Shown: one piece after another, positions 37,940-50,310 of the stretch
How the letters are laid out: each line of letters opens with the position of its first letter
Position numbering within the stretch: the first letter of the stretch is position 1
NCBI GenBank assembly: GCA_000231825.2
Contig: JH720303.1
Span: 1,574,574-1,638,573, forward strand
DNA from: Tetrahymena elliotti 4EA
Taxonomy: Eukaryota > Ciliophora > Oligohymenophorea > Hymenostomatida > Tetrahymenidae
DNA: 64,000 nt
Reading direction: 5' to 3'
Position numbers and translations under genes: made by a program
Notes under the pieces: generated by a model
The model's input: only the letters and a program-made list of their open reading frames with translations
Database searches by the model: none
Told to the model about the DNA's origin: nothing

Positions 37940-38212
37940 ATGGAAATGGAAAATAGTAAAAGTTAATCAAACTTTTTAAATGTGAGAAACATAAAATAAT
38001 TTCAGGCATTTCTAAAATTTTTTCTATACTAGTAATCATTCAAAAATGTAGAATCATCTCATTAACTTTAAAATAGCTTTATTATGCTGAAAGCTTTAGA
38101 AAAAATAAAAGCACTACTAAATTCATTTTAATAGGCTTTTTAACGAACAAAATAAAATTTGTTAGGAAGAAATAGTTCTTTTATTTTGATAAAGATCATG
38201 ATTTAAGTTTGA
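37940..38212 (+). CDS. Possible small Gln/Ser-rich protein, unrecognised
   Basis: A 90-residue frame, MEMENSKSQSNFLNVRNIKQ onwards. It includes FQAFLKFFLYQQSFKNVESS and MLKALEKIKALLNSFQQAFQ, which could form amphipathic helices. TGA at 38210-38212 closes it. The base composition is slightly less AT-rich than the flanks, which favours a real gene. No family is recognised and no introns are needed. It lies between the 3' ends of two convergent genes, where an extra gene is unusual. A chance frame cannot be excluded. Confidence 0.3.
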
Positions 38213-38464
38213 TTTATCAAAAATAAAATTAATTGATATTAAAAAATAAAAGCTATCTTTTTTAAATAATAAATAATTAAATTTGTCTTTATGAAATCAA
38301 CTAAAACAAACAGTTCATATTATTCTAGACTTTAAGCCTTTTAAAATCTATTAAAAAAATGTAATCAAAATAATTTATAAATTTTATTTTATTATGTATT
38401 AATTTTAATTAAATGTAACCAACATAAAATTAATTGCATTTATTTTATTATATATACTTTTAAA

Positions 38465-40067
38465 TCATACAGGAACAACTTTAACAACAACAACTCCGTG
38501 TTTAGGAACTGGAGAAGAGAAAGAATTAGAGAAGACACCCAAATCTTCATGTGAGTATAAATCTCTAATGGTGGCAGGTCCATTGATTCCAATTTCTTTG
38601 AAAGTAAAAGATAAATTTCTTTCCCAAGCAGAAGTGTTGAAAAGAATTACAGCAACACCATCAACAAGTTTACCCACCCAAAGTTACCAACTCCAGAACC
38701 AGAATCCAGATTTCTTAACTCTGTGGCCTTAGATACCCAAAGGATCTTGGTTAATAGCAATAATTTCCTTGTTTGTTAGAATTCTAATAGTGTCATCTGA
38801 CATATTGCTAACATCGCAACCAATCAAAAGAGGAGCCTTTAAAAGAGCCCAAAGAGCAAAGTGAGCTTCATATTCGTGAGTAGTCATACCACCATTACCG
38901 ACTTCTAACATATCAGGATCATTCCAAGCACCAAAACCAGAATACTTTTCTAATCCAACCTTTTAAAAATTAAAATTAAAAGTTTAAAATTTAGATTTCT
39001 ATACATAATTGCTAAGTGTTTGGTTATTATAAATATGAGGCTAATAATCAAAACTTGTTACACTTATAAATAAATAATTAAAAATAGTAATAAATCATTA
39101 CTATAATCTAAAACCAAAGATATCCTTTTTTAATGGATTTAAACATCATAACAATTATAAACATTAAAAATAAGATGCTTATTTAATCCATAAATTAAAA
39201 AATGTGTCGTCTTGATTAAAAAAAAATTTTGAAGTCATCATAATGCGTTTACCACATTTAATATAAATTAAGTGCAATGCTTTAAAATAAAAAGATTGAA
39301 AAAAGAAGATATTATATCCTACCTATTGTTCAAGAATTGATAAGAATGAATAGTAGTGGTCAGAAATATCTAAAGTAGTTCTCCAAGAGTTACCTACTTC
39401 AGGAGCCCAGGTAGCAGGATTTTATTGACCCCATTCGCACATAGAGAAGTAAATAGGACGACCAGTGGCATTAAGAGCATCTCTCATAGGAGGATATCTC
39501 TTCTTGGGGCTGATACCTTTGTTGAAACAGTTATCGTACTTAAGGTAGTCAACACCCCATTCAGCATATCTTTAAGCATCCTTAACTTCATATCCTAAAG
39601 AACCAGGTCTTTTTTGGCAGGTGTATTCACCGGCATCACTGTAAAGACCAAATTTCAAACCCTTGCTATGAACGTAGTCAGCCAAAGCCTTAATACCAGA
39701 GGGGAACTATATAAAATTTGTAATAAAAATTAGTAAATTGTATGGCTTTTGGATGCATAGTATGATGTTAAATATTTAATATAAAAGGATGATTATATAC
39801 CTTTTCCTTATCTTCAACGATGAAACCATCTGCATCTCTTGAAATTTACCAACAATCATCAAGATTAATATAGGTGTAACCAAGAGCAGCGAGTCCAGAG
39901 TTGACAATTTGATCAGCAGTTGCTTTAATTAAATCTTCATTAATATTGCATGCAAAGTGATTCCATGAGTTCCAACCCATTGCAGGAGTTATAGCTAAGC
40001 CGTTATTTAAACAGCTAACAGTGCTAATAGCACAAGCAATTAGCAAAATAGAGATCAATTTTCTCAT
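38465..40067 (-). CDS. Secreted alpha-galactosidase, glycoside hydrolase family 27
   Basis: Three exons (39801-40067, 39323-39706, 38465-38959) and 381 residues. The ATG at 40067 gives [19 protein letters not shown], a clean signal peptide; an upstream in-frame ATG at 40115 would mask it, so I prefer 40067. The mature enzyme begins [19 protein letters not shown], the GH27 N-terminal signature. The YLKYDNC motif holds the catalytic nucleophile Asp. The [11 protein letters not shown] region provides the acid/base Asp. [20 protein letters not shown] and [10 protein letters not shown] follow. The C-terminal beta domain contains [16 protein letters not shown]. It would cleave terminal alpha-galactosyl groups in food vacuoles, lysosomes or the medium. 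Introns are 94 and 363 nt. GC content is clearly higher than in the neighbours, as usual for highly expressed genes with optimised codons. Confidence 0.95.
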
Positions 40068-42175
40068 TTTTTTCGATTGTTTACTTTTTTTAATATGAAT
40101 TATATTATTATTCAATTATTTTAAATTTAATGAATTTACTTCCACCCTTTTAATTAATAACACTTATTTTTTGCTGTCTAAAAACCTCAATACCTTAATG
40201 TTTTAAATAAATAAATTATTGCAAAATAAATATTTTTAGAGTAAGCCAAAAATTTGATGTTCAAGTATCATAAAAAAAACTTTAATGATTGTTGAAAGAT
40301 GGTATGTAATCTTTCTATTTTTATCATCACTTTTATGCTATTTAAAATCTTTTAGTTTTGAATTAAAAATATTAAACTATCTTTGCAATAAATCTGTGAC
40401 TCTCATTAAATTTTAAATAATTTATTAGTATTTTAATTTCTAAGAGTAGATGTCAGTCAGATATAATTAAATAAAATATTTTGACTCATGAGGTTTTTTT
40501 ACTAAAATAATCATAGAAAGTATTTGTATACATAATTGTCATATTTTTAGGTTTTGTAAGCAAAATGAGTTGTCACCTATTAAAGATAAATATTAATTTA
40601 ATTAAAACTGTAATAATAAGATAGATTATGTCATTTATGATATCAACTAAAGAATTTATTAGAAATAGTAAAGATACTATTTAGAAAATTAGTTGGGCAA
40701 AATATCTTGAAACGCTATTGATCATTATTATCTTGATTATATTGACTAAAGATTACTATTTACTTTACTTCTTAAATGGGATATTTGAAACAACGTTTTA
40801 ATTTTTAAATTTAAAATAAATAAAAAATAAATTTCATCATTACTTACTGATTTTTATGGTGTAATATTTGACCTTTTCATAAATTTTCTATTATTTCTAG
40901 AAGTAAATTCTTTTATTAAAATTGGCTAATTCTTTCTTTCGCCTGTAAACTTAATTAATTTCAATTATGATCCTCAAAAAAATTAGTAATTTTGTAAGCT
41001 CCACAATATATTCCATTCTGATCACACAATTTTCTTTTCAAATTACATAGACACTAAAATGATTACTAAATAATCTATGCTAAAATTACTTCATAAATAA
41101 ACACATAATGATTTTAAATGTAAAGTAATCATATTTTTAATATGATTTATTTGATATTTAATACTTTTGAAGAATGACTTATCATCAAATTTTAAATTTC
41201 GCTCTTTATGCATATCATAAAATCAGCATCCAAATTTTTTTTAGAGCTTTTTAATTTTTTTAATCTCTTGAATATCTTGAATTTCATGAATTATTTATTT
41301 TCCATATTCTAGTAATTTTAAAGTACTAAAAAATATTATTCTTATAATTAAGCTTAAATTTGAGAATATTTTAAATATAATTAATTTAAACTAGACAAAA
41401 AAATAAAATTATTTTTGAAGATAATAAAATCTAAAGGATAAAACGGAAAAATCAAAAAAGATAAAATAATGAAAAGAGACTAAATTCAATTCTAAATATT
41501 GTTTACTTTTACAAATTTTAATCGAGATAAAATCTAAAGGAAAGGATAGATAATTCACAAAAGATATTTATTTTAATTTTATAATTTCATATTTAAATCT
41601 CAAACGCACAAATATTTATAAGTAATTTTTTGTCTATTCATAACTAATAATATTTTAAAATGATTATTATTTTTAATGGTCTTTAATATTACAATTGTTA
41701 GGATTTGAGATAAAAAATCCAAAGAAAAATTTGAAAACAAAATTTTTAAGAAAATAAGAATAGATTTGTTTGATTTTAATTTTTTATCCAATCAAATAAT
41801 CTACTAAATAATTTTTATTTTCATTCCTTTTGATAAATTTTTTTTTAATATTAAATACTTATTAATTAAAATATTATTTATGATGATTGTTAGTGATGGA
41901 GTAGTTTTATAAACAAATATTTTCTTCTTTTAGTAATGATTAGGGTTATGTTTTTTTTTAAATTTTCTTTGTCAGATTGTAATTAATTAAAAAATTTTCT
42001 TCAGGAAAAAGTAAAAGAAAAATAATATATCTGATCAAAAATAAAGAAATATTAAGAACTAGCAACAAAAAGTTTTAATTAAGATCATAAGTAAAATAAT
42101 TGAAATTTTATATAAAGTAAAGTATTAATATATAGCTTGTTTAGTTAGCTTGCTTGTTTGCAAAGTTGAAATTTA
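40068..42175. other. Long AT-rich intergenic region
   Basis: About 2.1 kb between two minus-strand genes. The only long frame is 40628-41062 (+), 144 residues, opening MSFMISTKEFIRNSKDTIQK and then turning Leu/Ile/Phe-rich; I do not call it. The rest is A/T homopolymer-rich sequence with no repeat structure that I could see. Confidence 0.4.
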
Positions 42176-43339
42176 TCATAATTTTACTCCATTACTGTAA
42201 ATTTTTATGACTCTGTTTTCATTGTTAGTGTATGTTAATAATTTGTTCTTATCTGTAATCTTTTAGCAAATCCATTACATACAAGTTAAACAGAAATTGC
42301 ATGTGTGAATTTCTATTAAATTCATTTCTTGATCTTTAAAAATGTCTGAATTTTTACTGTTGAATGAGCTTTAACTATACGCATTAAAAGCAAGTTAGAA
42401 AAAGTTGTACTTATTTAAGCTTAAATACTAGCCAATATTATCCGTCTGCTAAAGTGTTTTAAAATTTCTAGCATTGATAATAATTATGAAGCGCTTATAA
42501 TCTAATCTCAAGAAGTTATTTGAAACTAAAATTGATTATGGTATTTTCTTTAAGTTCAATCTCTTTAAGAGCTTAAATTATTCGTTAGCTTGGACATTAA
42601 AAATCATAAGATTTGCATTTTCAAAAAGTATACCTATCCTTTTCTTGTTAATCATAAAGGCTGCTATCATTAAATAAGTTTATGATAAGAACTATGTTTC
42701 AACACTAGATAAATAAAGAAGAGTATTAGAGTCATAAACCAACAAGTTTCCTGCAGTATTTTAAATCAAAAGATATCTTTCTCCTAGCAAGTAAGCTCTA
42801 TGAATTGCAGTATTTCTATGGTATTTAAAAAATCCATTTTTAAGTAAATGTAGATTTTCTTCTACTTCTTTTAATCCCTATTCTATCTGTGTTATTACAA
42901 TTTTATTTTTTATTGCTTAAACAAAATAAGATGACCATATTTTGCAGCTTATTTTTTGCTTCATTTAGTTAATCTAATTGAGTATTTAATGAGATTTATT
43001 CAGACTACTCTAAAGCTTATGAACTAGCTCTTAGTTTTAAGAGTAAAGATTATCTTATTTATTTGCTTAATTTACTTGCTATATATAATAATTACACTTT
43101 TCTTAAAGTTTATCTAAGTTGATTGCTGATATTTCCTTTTAGACCTCTTAATAAATTAACTCAAAAAGTAGAATTTGTACCTTTCCTTTAAGGTTTTTCT
43201 TTTCTAAGTAGCAAGTCTCACACATTAAAGAGTCTATTGACTGCAATTCTATGCAAAAGTACTTTATCAAAAGGCCATGCTTCAAGCAAGTTTGACTGAG
43301 AATGGGATTGCTTTAACTTTCAATTCTGTTTTCCTCCAT
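42176..43339 (-). CDS. B-box-like zinc-finger, coiled-coil protein (ciliate TRIM-like)
   Basis: Single exon of 387 residues, completely hidden if TAA/TAG are read as stops. It starts MEENRIESQSNPILSQTC. Residues 18-48 (TCLKHGLLIKYFCIELQSID, then SLMCETCYLEK) carry the C-x2-H...F-C...C-x2-C pattern of the degenerate B-box seen in many ciliate proteins. The Cys normally found three residues after FC is absent. A coiled coil follows at residues about 70-160 (Gln/Lys/Glu/Leu heptads). The second half alternates hydrophobic strands (RYLLIQNTAGNLLVYDSNTL, KRIGILFENANLMIFNV), suggesting a WD-like propeller. A role in ubiquitin or scaffold function is inferred from TRIM analogy only. The neighbouring plus-strand RING/TRAF gene is unrelated in sequence. 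Confidence 0.7.
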
Positions 43340-44503
43340 GAAGATAAGCTTTTTATTTGTTTTTATAAGTTAGAATAATCTGATATTTAAATTCTTAATT
43401 AGTTTTTTTTATGAGAAATCAACTATTAAGTTGATGACTATAAAAAGTGATCAATTTATTATCTTTTTTCTGATTTGTAAAATTTGAAAAATTTATGTTT
43501 TTTTAAATTTCTTGACAAGGTTTTAAGTTTTTCTATTTCTTTTGATTATAAAATAAATTTTAATAAATAAACCATTGAGATCAACATACATATAATTAAA
43601 AAAATGAGAAATTCTTGAATAAAATAAAGAAATTAAAAAAATAAATTAAAATTTTCATTAAAAAAAAAAGTTTTCCAATCGGCATGAAAGTTTTTGATAG
43701 CTTGAAGTTTAAATATTTCCAAATAATAATTAGAACATTCGTTTTATTAGCCATTTATAATTCTTACAAATTGATAAAAAAGGTAACTCCTTCAACAACA
43801 AAAATATAAATTTAGTTTCTTTGATTATGAAGATGGATTTTAAAGCTTTAATAAAAAGTGATAAGAAACATTTTTAAGATCTGTTGTAGAACAAACATTA
43901 TCATTTAAAAATCAATAAAAAAATAGGAGATATATTGAATAATAGATATCTTACTTGATTAAAATAACTTTATTATCTCTAAAAGGCATCTTTAGCAATT
44001 AAAATCAAAAAAATATTTTAAATGGTTTTATTTATTTAAATTTTTATTAGTTATCATCTATCTTAGTAATAGTTCTTTTATTAAAAATTAATTACATTTA
44101 TTTAAATATAAAACTTATCTCATATTCAAAGGTCATAAGTTTGAAAGAATATTTTATAAAATACTCACTTTTTTATCTGAAATTTAGTTGATAAATAGTA
44201 ACTTATTCATAAGTTTAAGACAATTTGATTTTTTAGGTATGTTACCAATAATATTTGCTTGTTGTAAAAAGTTATTAATTACTAAGAATGTTGAAAATAT
44301 TTTAATCAAGATAAGTTATTTTAACTTTAAATAAATGAGTGGGGGAAGGAAGGTATAGATTATAAAATAAATATTTTATTAATTTCTACCTTTTTGAGAA
44401 TTTTAAGAAGAGATTTCAAGCTTAGAATTATTAAATTTTTTATTTTTAAAATTAGTTTATATAATATATATAATTTATTGGAGATCTCATTTATTAAACT
44501 ATT
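43340..44503. other. Divergent intergenic region
   Basis: Upstream of both the B-box-like gene (-) and the RING/TRAF gene (+). It contains a short plus-strand frame at 43684-43824 (46 residues, one hydrophobic segment, IIIRTFVLLAIYNSY) that I do not call. Otherwise A/T-rich. Confidence 0.4.
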
Positions 44504-44959
44504 ATGGATTTAAATAGACTTTCTAGATACTTTTCTAATCAAAATTCATCAAATCAATAAACAAATCCAGACAAGATATTAGAAGAAGAGCTTAAATGCC
44601 CTATTTGTCTCGAGGTATCTAGAAAACCTATAACAACTAATTGTTGTGGCTCTATTTTTTGCGAAAGCTGTATTAAAGACATTAATAGTTAGAAATGCCC
44701 AAAGTGTAATTAGGCCAGATTTACTTATTCTTCGAATATATTTGCAAATCGATTAGTCAATTAGTTCCCTATCTAATGCAAATATGGATGTGGACATGTT
44801 TCAGGTGGATCTGAAATAGGCAACCATGAAAAGCAATGTCCTAGAAAGATTTTTAAATGCTAATATTGTATTTTTGAAGGAAATTATGATAGATTTGTGT
44901 ATCACATATTAAATTAACATATAAATTAAGTAGTATAATTCTTTGAGAAAAAAGAATGA
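44504..44959 (+). CDS. RING finger plus TRAF-type zinc finger protein (E3 ligase-like)
   Basis: Single exon, 151 residues. Residues 31-70 form a RING: LKCPICLEVSRKPITTNCCG, then SIFCESCIKDI, then KCPKCNQ. The position normally held by His in a C3HC4 RING is Cys here (NCCGSIFC). After a short linker, residues about 92-135 hold a TRAF-type finger: FPIQCKYGCGHVSGGSEIGN, then HEKQCPRKIFKCQYC. This arrangement is common to small TRAF/Siah-like ubiquitin ligases, which are numerous in Tetrahymena. It ends soon after the finger without a TRAF (MATH) domain, so it is short for the class; a downstream exon is possible but I see none. Confidence 0.85.
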
Positions 44960-45836
44960 TATTTTTAGTCAAATAAAGGACTTATTGTATTTAAATTAAT
45001 TTATTAACATTTCATTTAGTTTTTAGTTGAGTGAGCACATGTAAATTAATAATTGCAACAAATGGAATATTTGAATATTTTCTAATTATTTTTACTTGAT
45101 ATTTGTTCTATTTTATTTTAGTCTAAATGTAACCATCATTTTTAAAAGCAACTATCTTCAATCAATAAAATTCATTGAGAATGGCTAAAATTAATAATTT
45201 GAAAAACAAAAATTTTTGATATCTAAATATTTGTGTTAAATAATTTTGAAAAACATAATTATTCATTCAATCCAAATTTAATTTTAACTTTAGCATTTTT
45301 TACTGTTATTTTTGATGGAAATTTGTGTATTATTTAGTGATAATAAATTTAAACGAAGGTTAAAGAAATCTTATTTTGTCAAAAGCATTTTTAGTTGAGA
45401 TTTTTATCCAAATCTTATTTTTAAATGATTTTACCAGATTTTTTCTCCAACTAAAAATTAAATTTGGTTCTGCCTTTTTCTTTTAAATTTAAAGTGAAGT
45501 TTCTCAATAATATCTTTTTTTTCAGACAATAATTTTTATTTATTTTTAAATTTTTAAAACATTAAAAGTATCTAAATTAAGTAAGCTGTATAAAAAGCCA
45601 GCATTGGTTCCTTAATTACAATAAATAGTAAATCAGTGTACTTGGAATTTATAAATTAACAAAGATTTCCATTAATTAAAAATAAGAAGATTTTTAAAGA
45701 AAATAATCTTTCAAATAATAAACTAATTAAGTAAATCTATTAAAGTAATAAAGCAATAAATCAATCCATCACCCTTAGCGAAATCAACAAAAAAACCATA
45801 TCATTTAAAATATTATTTTGATTTTCTGTAAGTTTG
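44960..45836. other. Intergenic spacer
   Basis: 3' flank of the RING/TRAF gene and upstream region of the channel gene. A/T-rich with no exon seen. Confidence 0.45.
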
Positions 45837-48800
45837 ATGAGGAACATCTTTAATATAGAACAAAAAAGTGCAAATGATGTAAATTAAAGGACGGTGACTT
45901 TTAATAAAAGTGAAAGTATAATTGTTTCTAGTGATTTTGTAAGGCAAGAGAATAATGCATCTCCTAATAATTAAATTTAAAATTAAAGAAAAAGTTTTGA
46001 AAGTATAGCAATAGATGAGCAAGATATTATATATTAAGAATACCTTTATGATAAGTTCTTGCTCTCTCCAATAGAAAAATACCAAAAGTATGGAAAATGG
46101 CCAATCAAGCTAATTGTACATGTAATGTTAGTGCTTTTAACAACATCTCAAATTTTGTATTCTTCGAATACTCTGAGTACTAATTCTACCGAATAATATG
46201 AACAATGGAGATAGCTTTTTTTTCAAGAGCCATCCAATAAAAATGTTAAAAATGAGGAATTTGAAAATAAAATGATCTATTACACCACTGTATAAAAGTT
46301 TTAAAACTAAACACTTTTAATGTTTGATGAGATGAATGAAAATAACACTAATCGTATTCAAGATGTCTACTTTAACTACTCCGACATATCTCTTAAAGTA
46401 TATTACAATTACCCAATGGATCCACATCTTTCAGATTATATTAACAAAATTGAGGAGGATGATGGGGAAGATGACGATAAAGATGATGACAATAATGATG
46501 ATAAAAATTAATAAGAAGAAAATGAATTTGATTAAGATTTAGAGTAAGATAAAACAGATTTAAAACCTGACTAGAACAATTAAAAAAAAACACCTAAAAT
46601 GCTTAATTAAAGAAATTTTTATGAAGAATTAAATCTCAATATGAAATAAGATATTCAAAGAAATCTTTTAAATCGTAGTAACTAATTTACTTAACAAAGA
46701 TTTAAATAATAGAAATATAATTAAGTTCAGTTAGTTTACCCAGTAAATAGAGCTGTTGGTATATAGTAGCCTTTTGATATAAATAATATAACCTAAATAA
46801 AATAAATATTTCAGTTTACAAATCATATGGAATTAGTTATTAATAATGTTATTTTGATTAAATCTAATTTAATATCTTGCTGGGAATTTAATATCATATA
46901 TAATTTATATGGACATGCTACTATATAAGCTTTACTTTTAGCAGACGGTGGTATTTGTACTGAAGATTTATTTTAAAAAGGAATTTTATTACATCAACAG
47001 GAGTATTTTAATTCATATGCTAAACCAAGTAGAAACATGAAATAAAATTCTTAGGGAACAACTAAATTATAAGATAATTTAAATTAATAAGATGAGGAAT
47101 TAGCAAAAAAAAGAGAGTAGATGAAAGTAAGAGGTACAAGATATAATACTTTTCCTTCTCCTTCTTCATCAAAAAAGTAATAAAAGAAAACAGAAAAATT
47201 TGGCGAAAATCGGAAGAAAGCAGAACAGCCAAAAGGATAAAAATTCAATAAATAGTTATTAATTGGAGGTAATTTAAAGCCTCCTGATTATGAAAGAAAT
47301 GGAAATTTGTATAAAAGTGGTAATTTGCTATTCATAGGATTTAATACATTTATAGATGTGATGACTTTTGGTTGCAGTGCAATTTCTCTGATTTTATCCT
47401 TAAAATATCTAGTTTAAATTATAGATGTTTACATTTAAACTTTTGAAAAATCTACCAAAGCCTATATAAGTAAAGATTTAAAGAAGAAATAAAAACTTTA
47501 AAAAAAAAAGGGTAAATACTTAACCTTACAACGTATTCTTGCAGAGTAAAGAGGATGGAATGAGCTCAGCTTATGGGAAAAGATCTCATATTTTGATTTA
47601 TGGTTTTTTGTAATTTTAATAGGAAATTTCTTTTAAATGGTTGGAAGTATTTATTTGATTTTCTTAGATTCTTAATCTGAGTTAGATTAAAAAACTATTA
47701 TTGTTAACTGGACTATTGGTGTAGGTTGTTTTTGTGCATGGTGCTCTTTGATGAAATATTTTGAGCATAGTAAATCTATGGCTATCATATTAGATGTGCT
47801 TAAATTTGCTCTTCCTTAGCTTTTTAAAGTTCTTATAGAATTCTCTATTTTATATATTTCTTTCATTATTATTGGAATGACGAGCTTTTGGCAGTCTGAG
47901 CGTTTTTCTGATATCTCATCAACTGCAGTAAAAATTATTGCTCAAAAATTTTATGATTTACAATTTTTTAATTTTAATATAGGTAACTTTATTTGGAGTT
48001 GTGTTGTCTGATTCTATTTTTTATGTTGCTCAAGATTGTGAATAGAATGGAGTTCTACCCAGATTCATGGCTGATTTATATGTCATAATATTTACCTTAT
48101 TATTTATTATTTGTGTTACAAATATTATGATTGGTATCCTTGAAGATGGCTATTCTAGAAACAAAATGGAACAAAAATTTAAAAAAACTATTGAAAATGT
48201 TGATAACGAAAAGGATAGAGCAGTTATTTCTAAAATGGTTCAAAAGAAAGAATTAGATAGAGGAAATATGATATCAAGAAGACTAGGGTCCTTTGATTCA
48301 GATGATGGCATCAACTATGGTAAAAATAATACTGCTAATCTTCTCTCACCTTTCTCAGGTGCACACTAATAGTCTCCAAGCTTCAAGACATTTACTCCTT
48401 CATAAAAATCTCTATAGACCTCACCTTTGAATTTTCCAAAATCACCGAAAACTAGTGATAAATCTAAAAGCAGTCCTTTAGTCTAAATGAAAATGGTGTA
48501 AAATGCTGGAATAGCAATCTAAAAAGCTAAAAGATTTGTTTAAATAAAAAGAAAAGAAAAGTAAGAGCAAGAAAAACCTTAGTCAGCAATAGCTTTTCCT
48601 ATAATAGACCAATCAGAAGAAAAAGATATTTCTATGTTTGATGACTAAAACTAATTATTTTTCCAGATAGATTAAAAAGAATAAATAAACCAAGAATAGG
48701 TTCAATAAGCTCCTCCATAAGTAACATAGTTAAAAAAAGAACAAAAGTCAGTTGAATTCTTTGATCAAGATTAGGAGCAATAAGAAGAAATTAAGGATGA

Positions 48801-49380
48801 AACTTTAGAATAAGAGTTAGAGCGTCAAAGATAGCTTTCTCAAAGGAGAAAATTAAAAAGTAAAACTCTACACCACTTAATGTACTAAACAATAGATGAG
48901 TAAGACTCAAATGATTCAGAAAAAGATGAGAAATAATCATCATTATAAAAAATAACCTCTTTCTAAAATATAGAAGAAATACCATAATAAAACTTACAAA
49001 AAGCAAATAGTCTATAAGAAGAAGACAATAATTTAAGTTTTAGTCGCCCTCTAACATTTGGAAGTTAAACAAATCAATTCTTTTAAGAACTTAAAACACA
49101 AAGATAACTAAGTGCTTCTTAAGTTTTTAAAAGAGAATTAGAAACCTTGAAACAAAAAGAAATATTTGTTGAAAAAACAAATTAAATTTTTAATGGCGGA
49201 TACAAAAAGATCAAATTCTATCTTGAAGAATCTTAAAAGCTGGTCATAAACACTAAATTTTTGTAGGTTACAAGATAGCAAAAGAGATACTTATTCTAAA
49301 AGTATTCATCATACCTTTAATATTTCTAATAAAGAATAGCAGCTAACTTATTAGAATTAGAATATTTTAAATTAGATTGA
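45837..49380 (+). CDS. Mucolipin/polycystin-family (TRPML-like) cation channel
   Basis: Two exons split by a 55-nt intron (47928-47982); 1,162 residues. An N-terminal polar region leads into a proximal block (LLSPIEKYQKYGKWPIKLIV) and S1 (HVMLVLLTTSQILYSS), the mucolipin arrangement. A large lumenal/extracellular loop follows, with an Asp-rich run near 46460-46510 and N-glycosylation sequons. It then carries S2 (FIDVMTFGCSAISLILSL), S3-S4 (FDLWFFVILIGNFFQMVGS and WTIGVGCFCAWCSLMKYF), S5 (VLIEFSILYISFIIIGMT), the pore helix TLFGVVLSDSIFYVAQDC and S6 (LYVIIFTLLFIICVTNIMIG). The cytoplasmic tail of about 400 residues is Gln/Ser/Lys-rich. TRPML channels release Ca2+, Fe2+ and other cations from endolysosomes. 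The pore differs from the animal NGDD filter, so selectivity cannot be assumed. The 3' end is the source of a downstream repeat. Confidence 0.85.
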
Positions 49381-50040
49381 ACTTAACAATATTTATATAT
49401 TTTTGTTTTAGTATCAAATCAAACTAAGAACAATTCATTCATACTCTCAAATTAAATTATTAAAAGAATTTTTTTTCATCTTTCATTTCACTTTTAATTT
49501 TTATCTACTTATTGCTTAAATAATAGTAATTTTAATACTTATTTTATAAGTATTTATTTTTCATACATTAGAATGATGGAAACAAATATATTAGAATTAA
49601 AATATTTTAAATTTTGTCAAATTAACAAAATAAATATTTCATTTTTTTGTAGTTCTCGAAATTAAATTATTTTCTATTTTGCACAAAAGCTAAGCTATTT
49701 CAAATTACCAACTCATTATCATATTATTTTTTATAGTTTATTTTTCAGTTTTAAGCCTAATTTTAATTTATATCTACTTATTTCATCTAACCATATTTTA
49801 CTTACTCAAAAAGTATTTTTCATATCTTGAATATTTTATCTTAAAGAATAGAAATAAACTAGTTAGAATAAGAATATTTGAAATTAGATTAAACTAACAA
49901 AATATGTATTTTGATTTTCAATCTTAAATTTTTATTAATCTTTCAAATTTTATTATTTCTATTTTAAGTTATTTTAAGTGAGGTTAATGAAATTTTCTAT
50001 TTATTTAATATCATTTTTTTTAACTTTTCTTTTTCAGTTT
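49289..50040. repeat. Degenerate tandem repeat seeded by the 3' end of the channel gene
   Basis: Three diverged copies begin at about 49289, 49537 and 49800 (periods about 248 and 263). Each starts with an ACTTATTCTAAAAGTATT-like block, passes a CATAC/CATATC segment, and then reaches TTAGAATTAGAATATTTTAA-like sequence. The first copy overlaps the last 90 coding bases of the channel gene (ending ELEYFKLD and TGA); the other two are non-coding. The series ends close to the assembly gap, which suggests that the array continues into it. Confidence 0.5.
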
Positions 50041-50210
50041 AAAAAATTTTTTTATTTTTTTAGATTTTTTCCTTCCTAATTAATTTTATAAATTGAGAAT
50101 TTTATTTTTATTGAATTATTCTGAAAAATAAATTTTTTGTTTTCAAAAAACTTTTTAATGAAAATTTATTTTTAGCATAAAATTTAATTGTAAAAAGAAT
50201 TTATTTAATT
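49381..50210. other. Intergenic sequence left of the gap
   Basis: Holds copies two and three of the degenerate repeat, then a T-rich block of falling complexity up to the gap. No gene seen. Confidence 0.5.
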
Positions 50211-50310
50211 NNNNNNNNNNNNNNNNNNNNNNNNNNNNNNNNNNNNNNNNNNNNNNNNNNNNNNNNNNNNNNNNNNNNNNNNNNNNNNNNNNNNNNNNNN
50301 NNNNNNNNNN
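50211..50310. other. Assembly gap (100 Ns)
   Basis: A run of exactly 100 N, the usual placeholder for a gap of unknown size. The flanks are repetitive and A/T-rich. Confidence 0.99.

Noticed and set aside
40068..40115. Upstream in-frame ATG of the alpha-galactosidase gene ([16 protein letters not shown])
   Set aside because: It would place a basic stretch before the signal peptide; the start at 40067 gives a standard secretory leader.
40628..41062. 144-residue plus-strand frame MSFMISTKEFIRNSKDTIQK...
   Set aside because: The first 50 residues look plausible, but the rest is hydrophobic AT-rich noise. No homology, and frames of this length are expected by chance here.
43684..43824. 46-residue frame with one hydrophobic segment
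   Set aside because: Too short, no homologue and no supporting splice structure.
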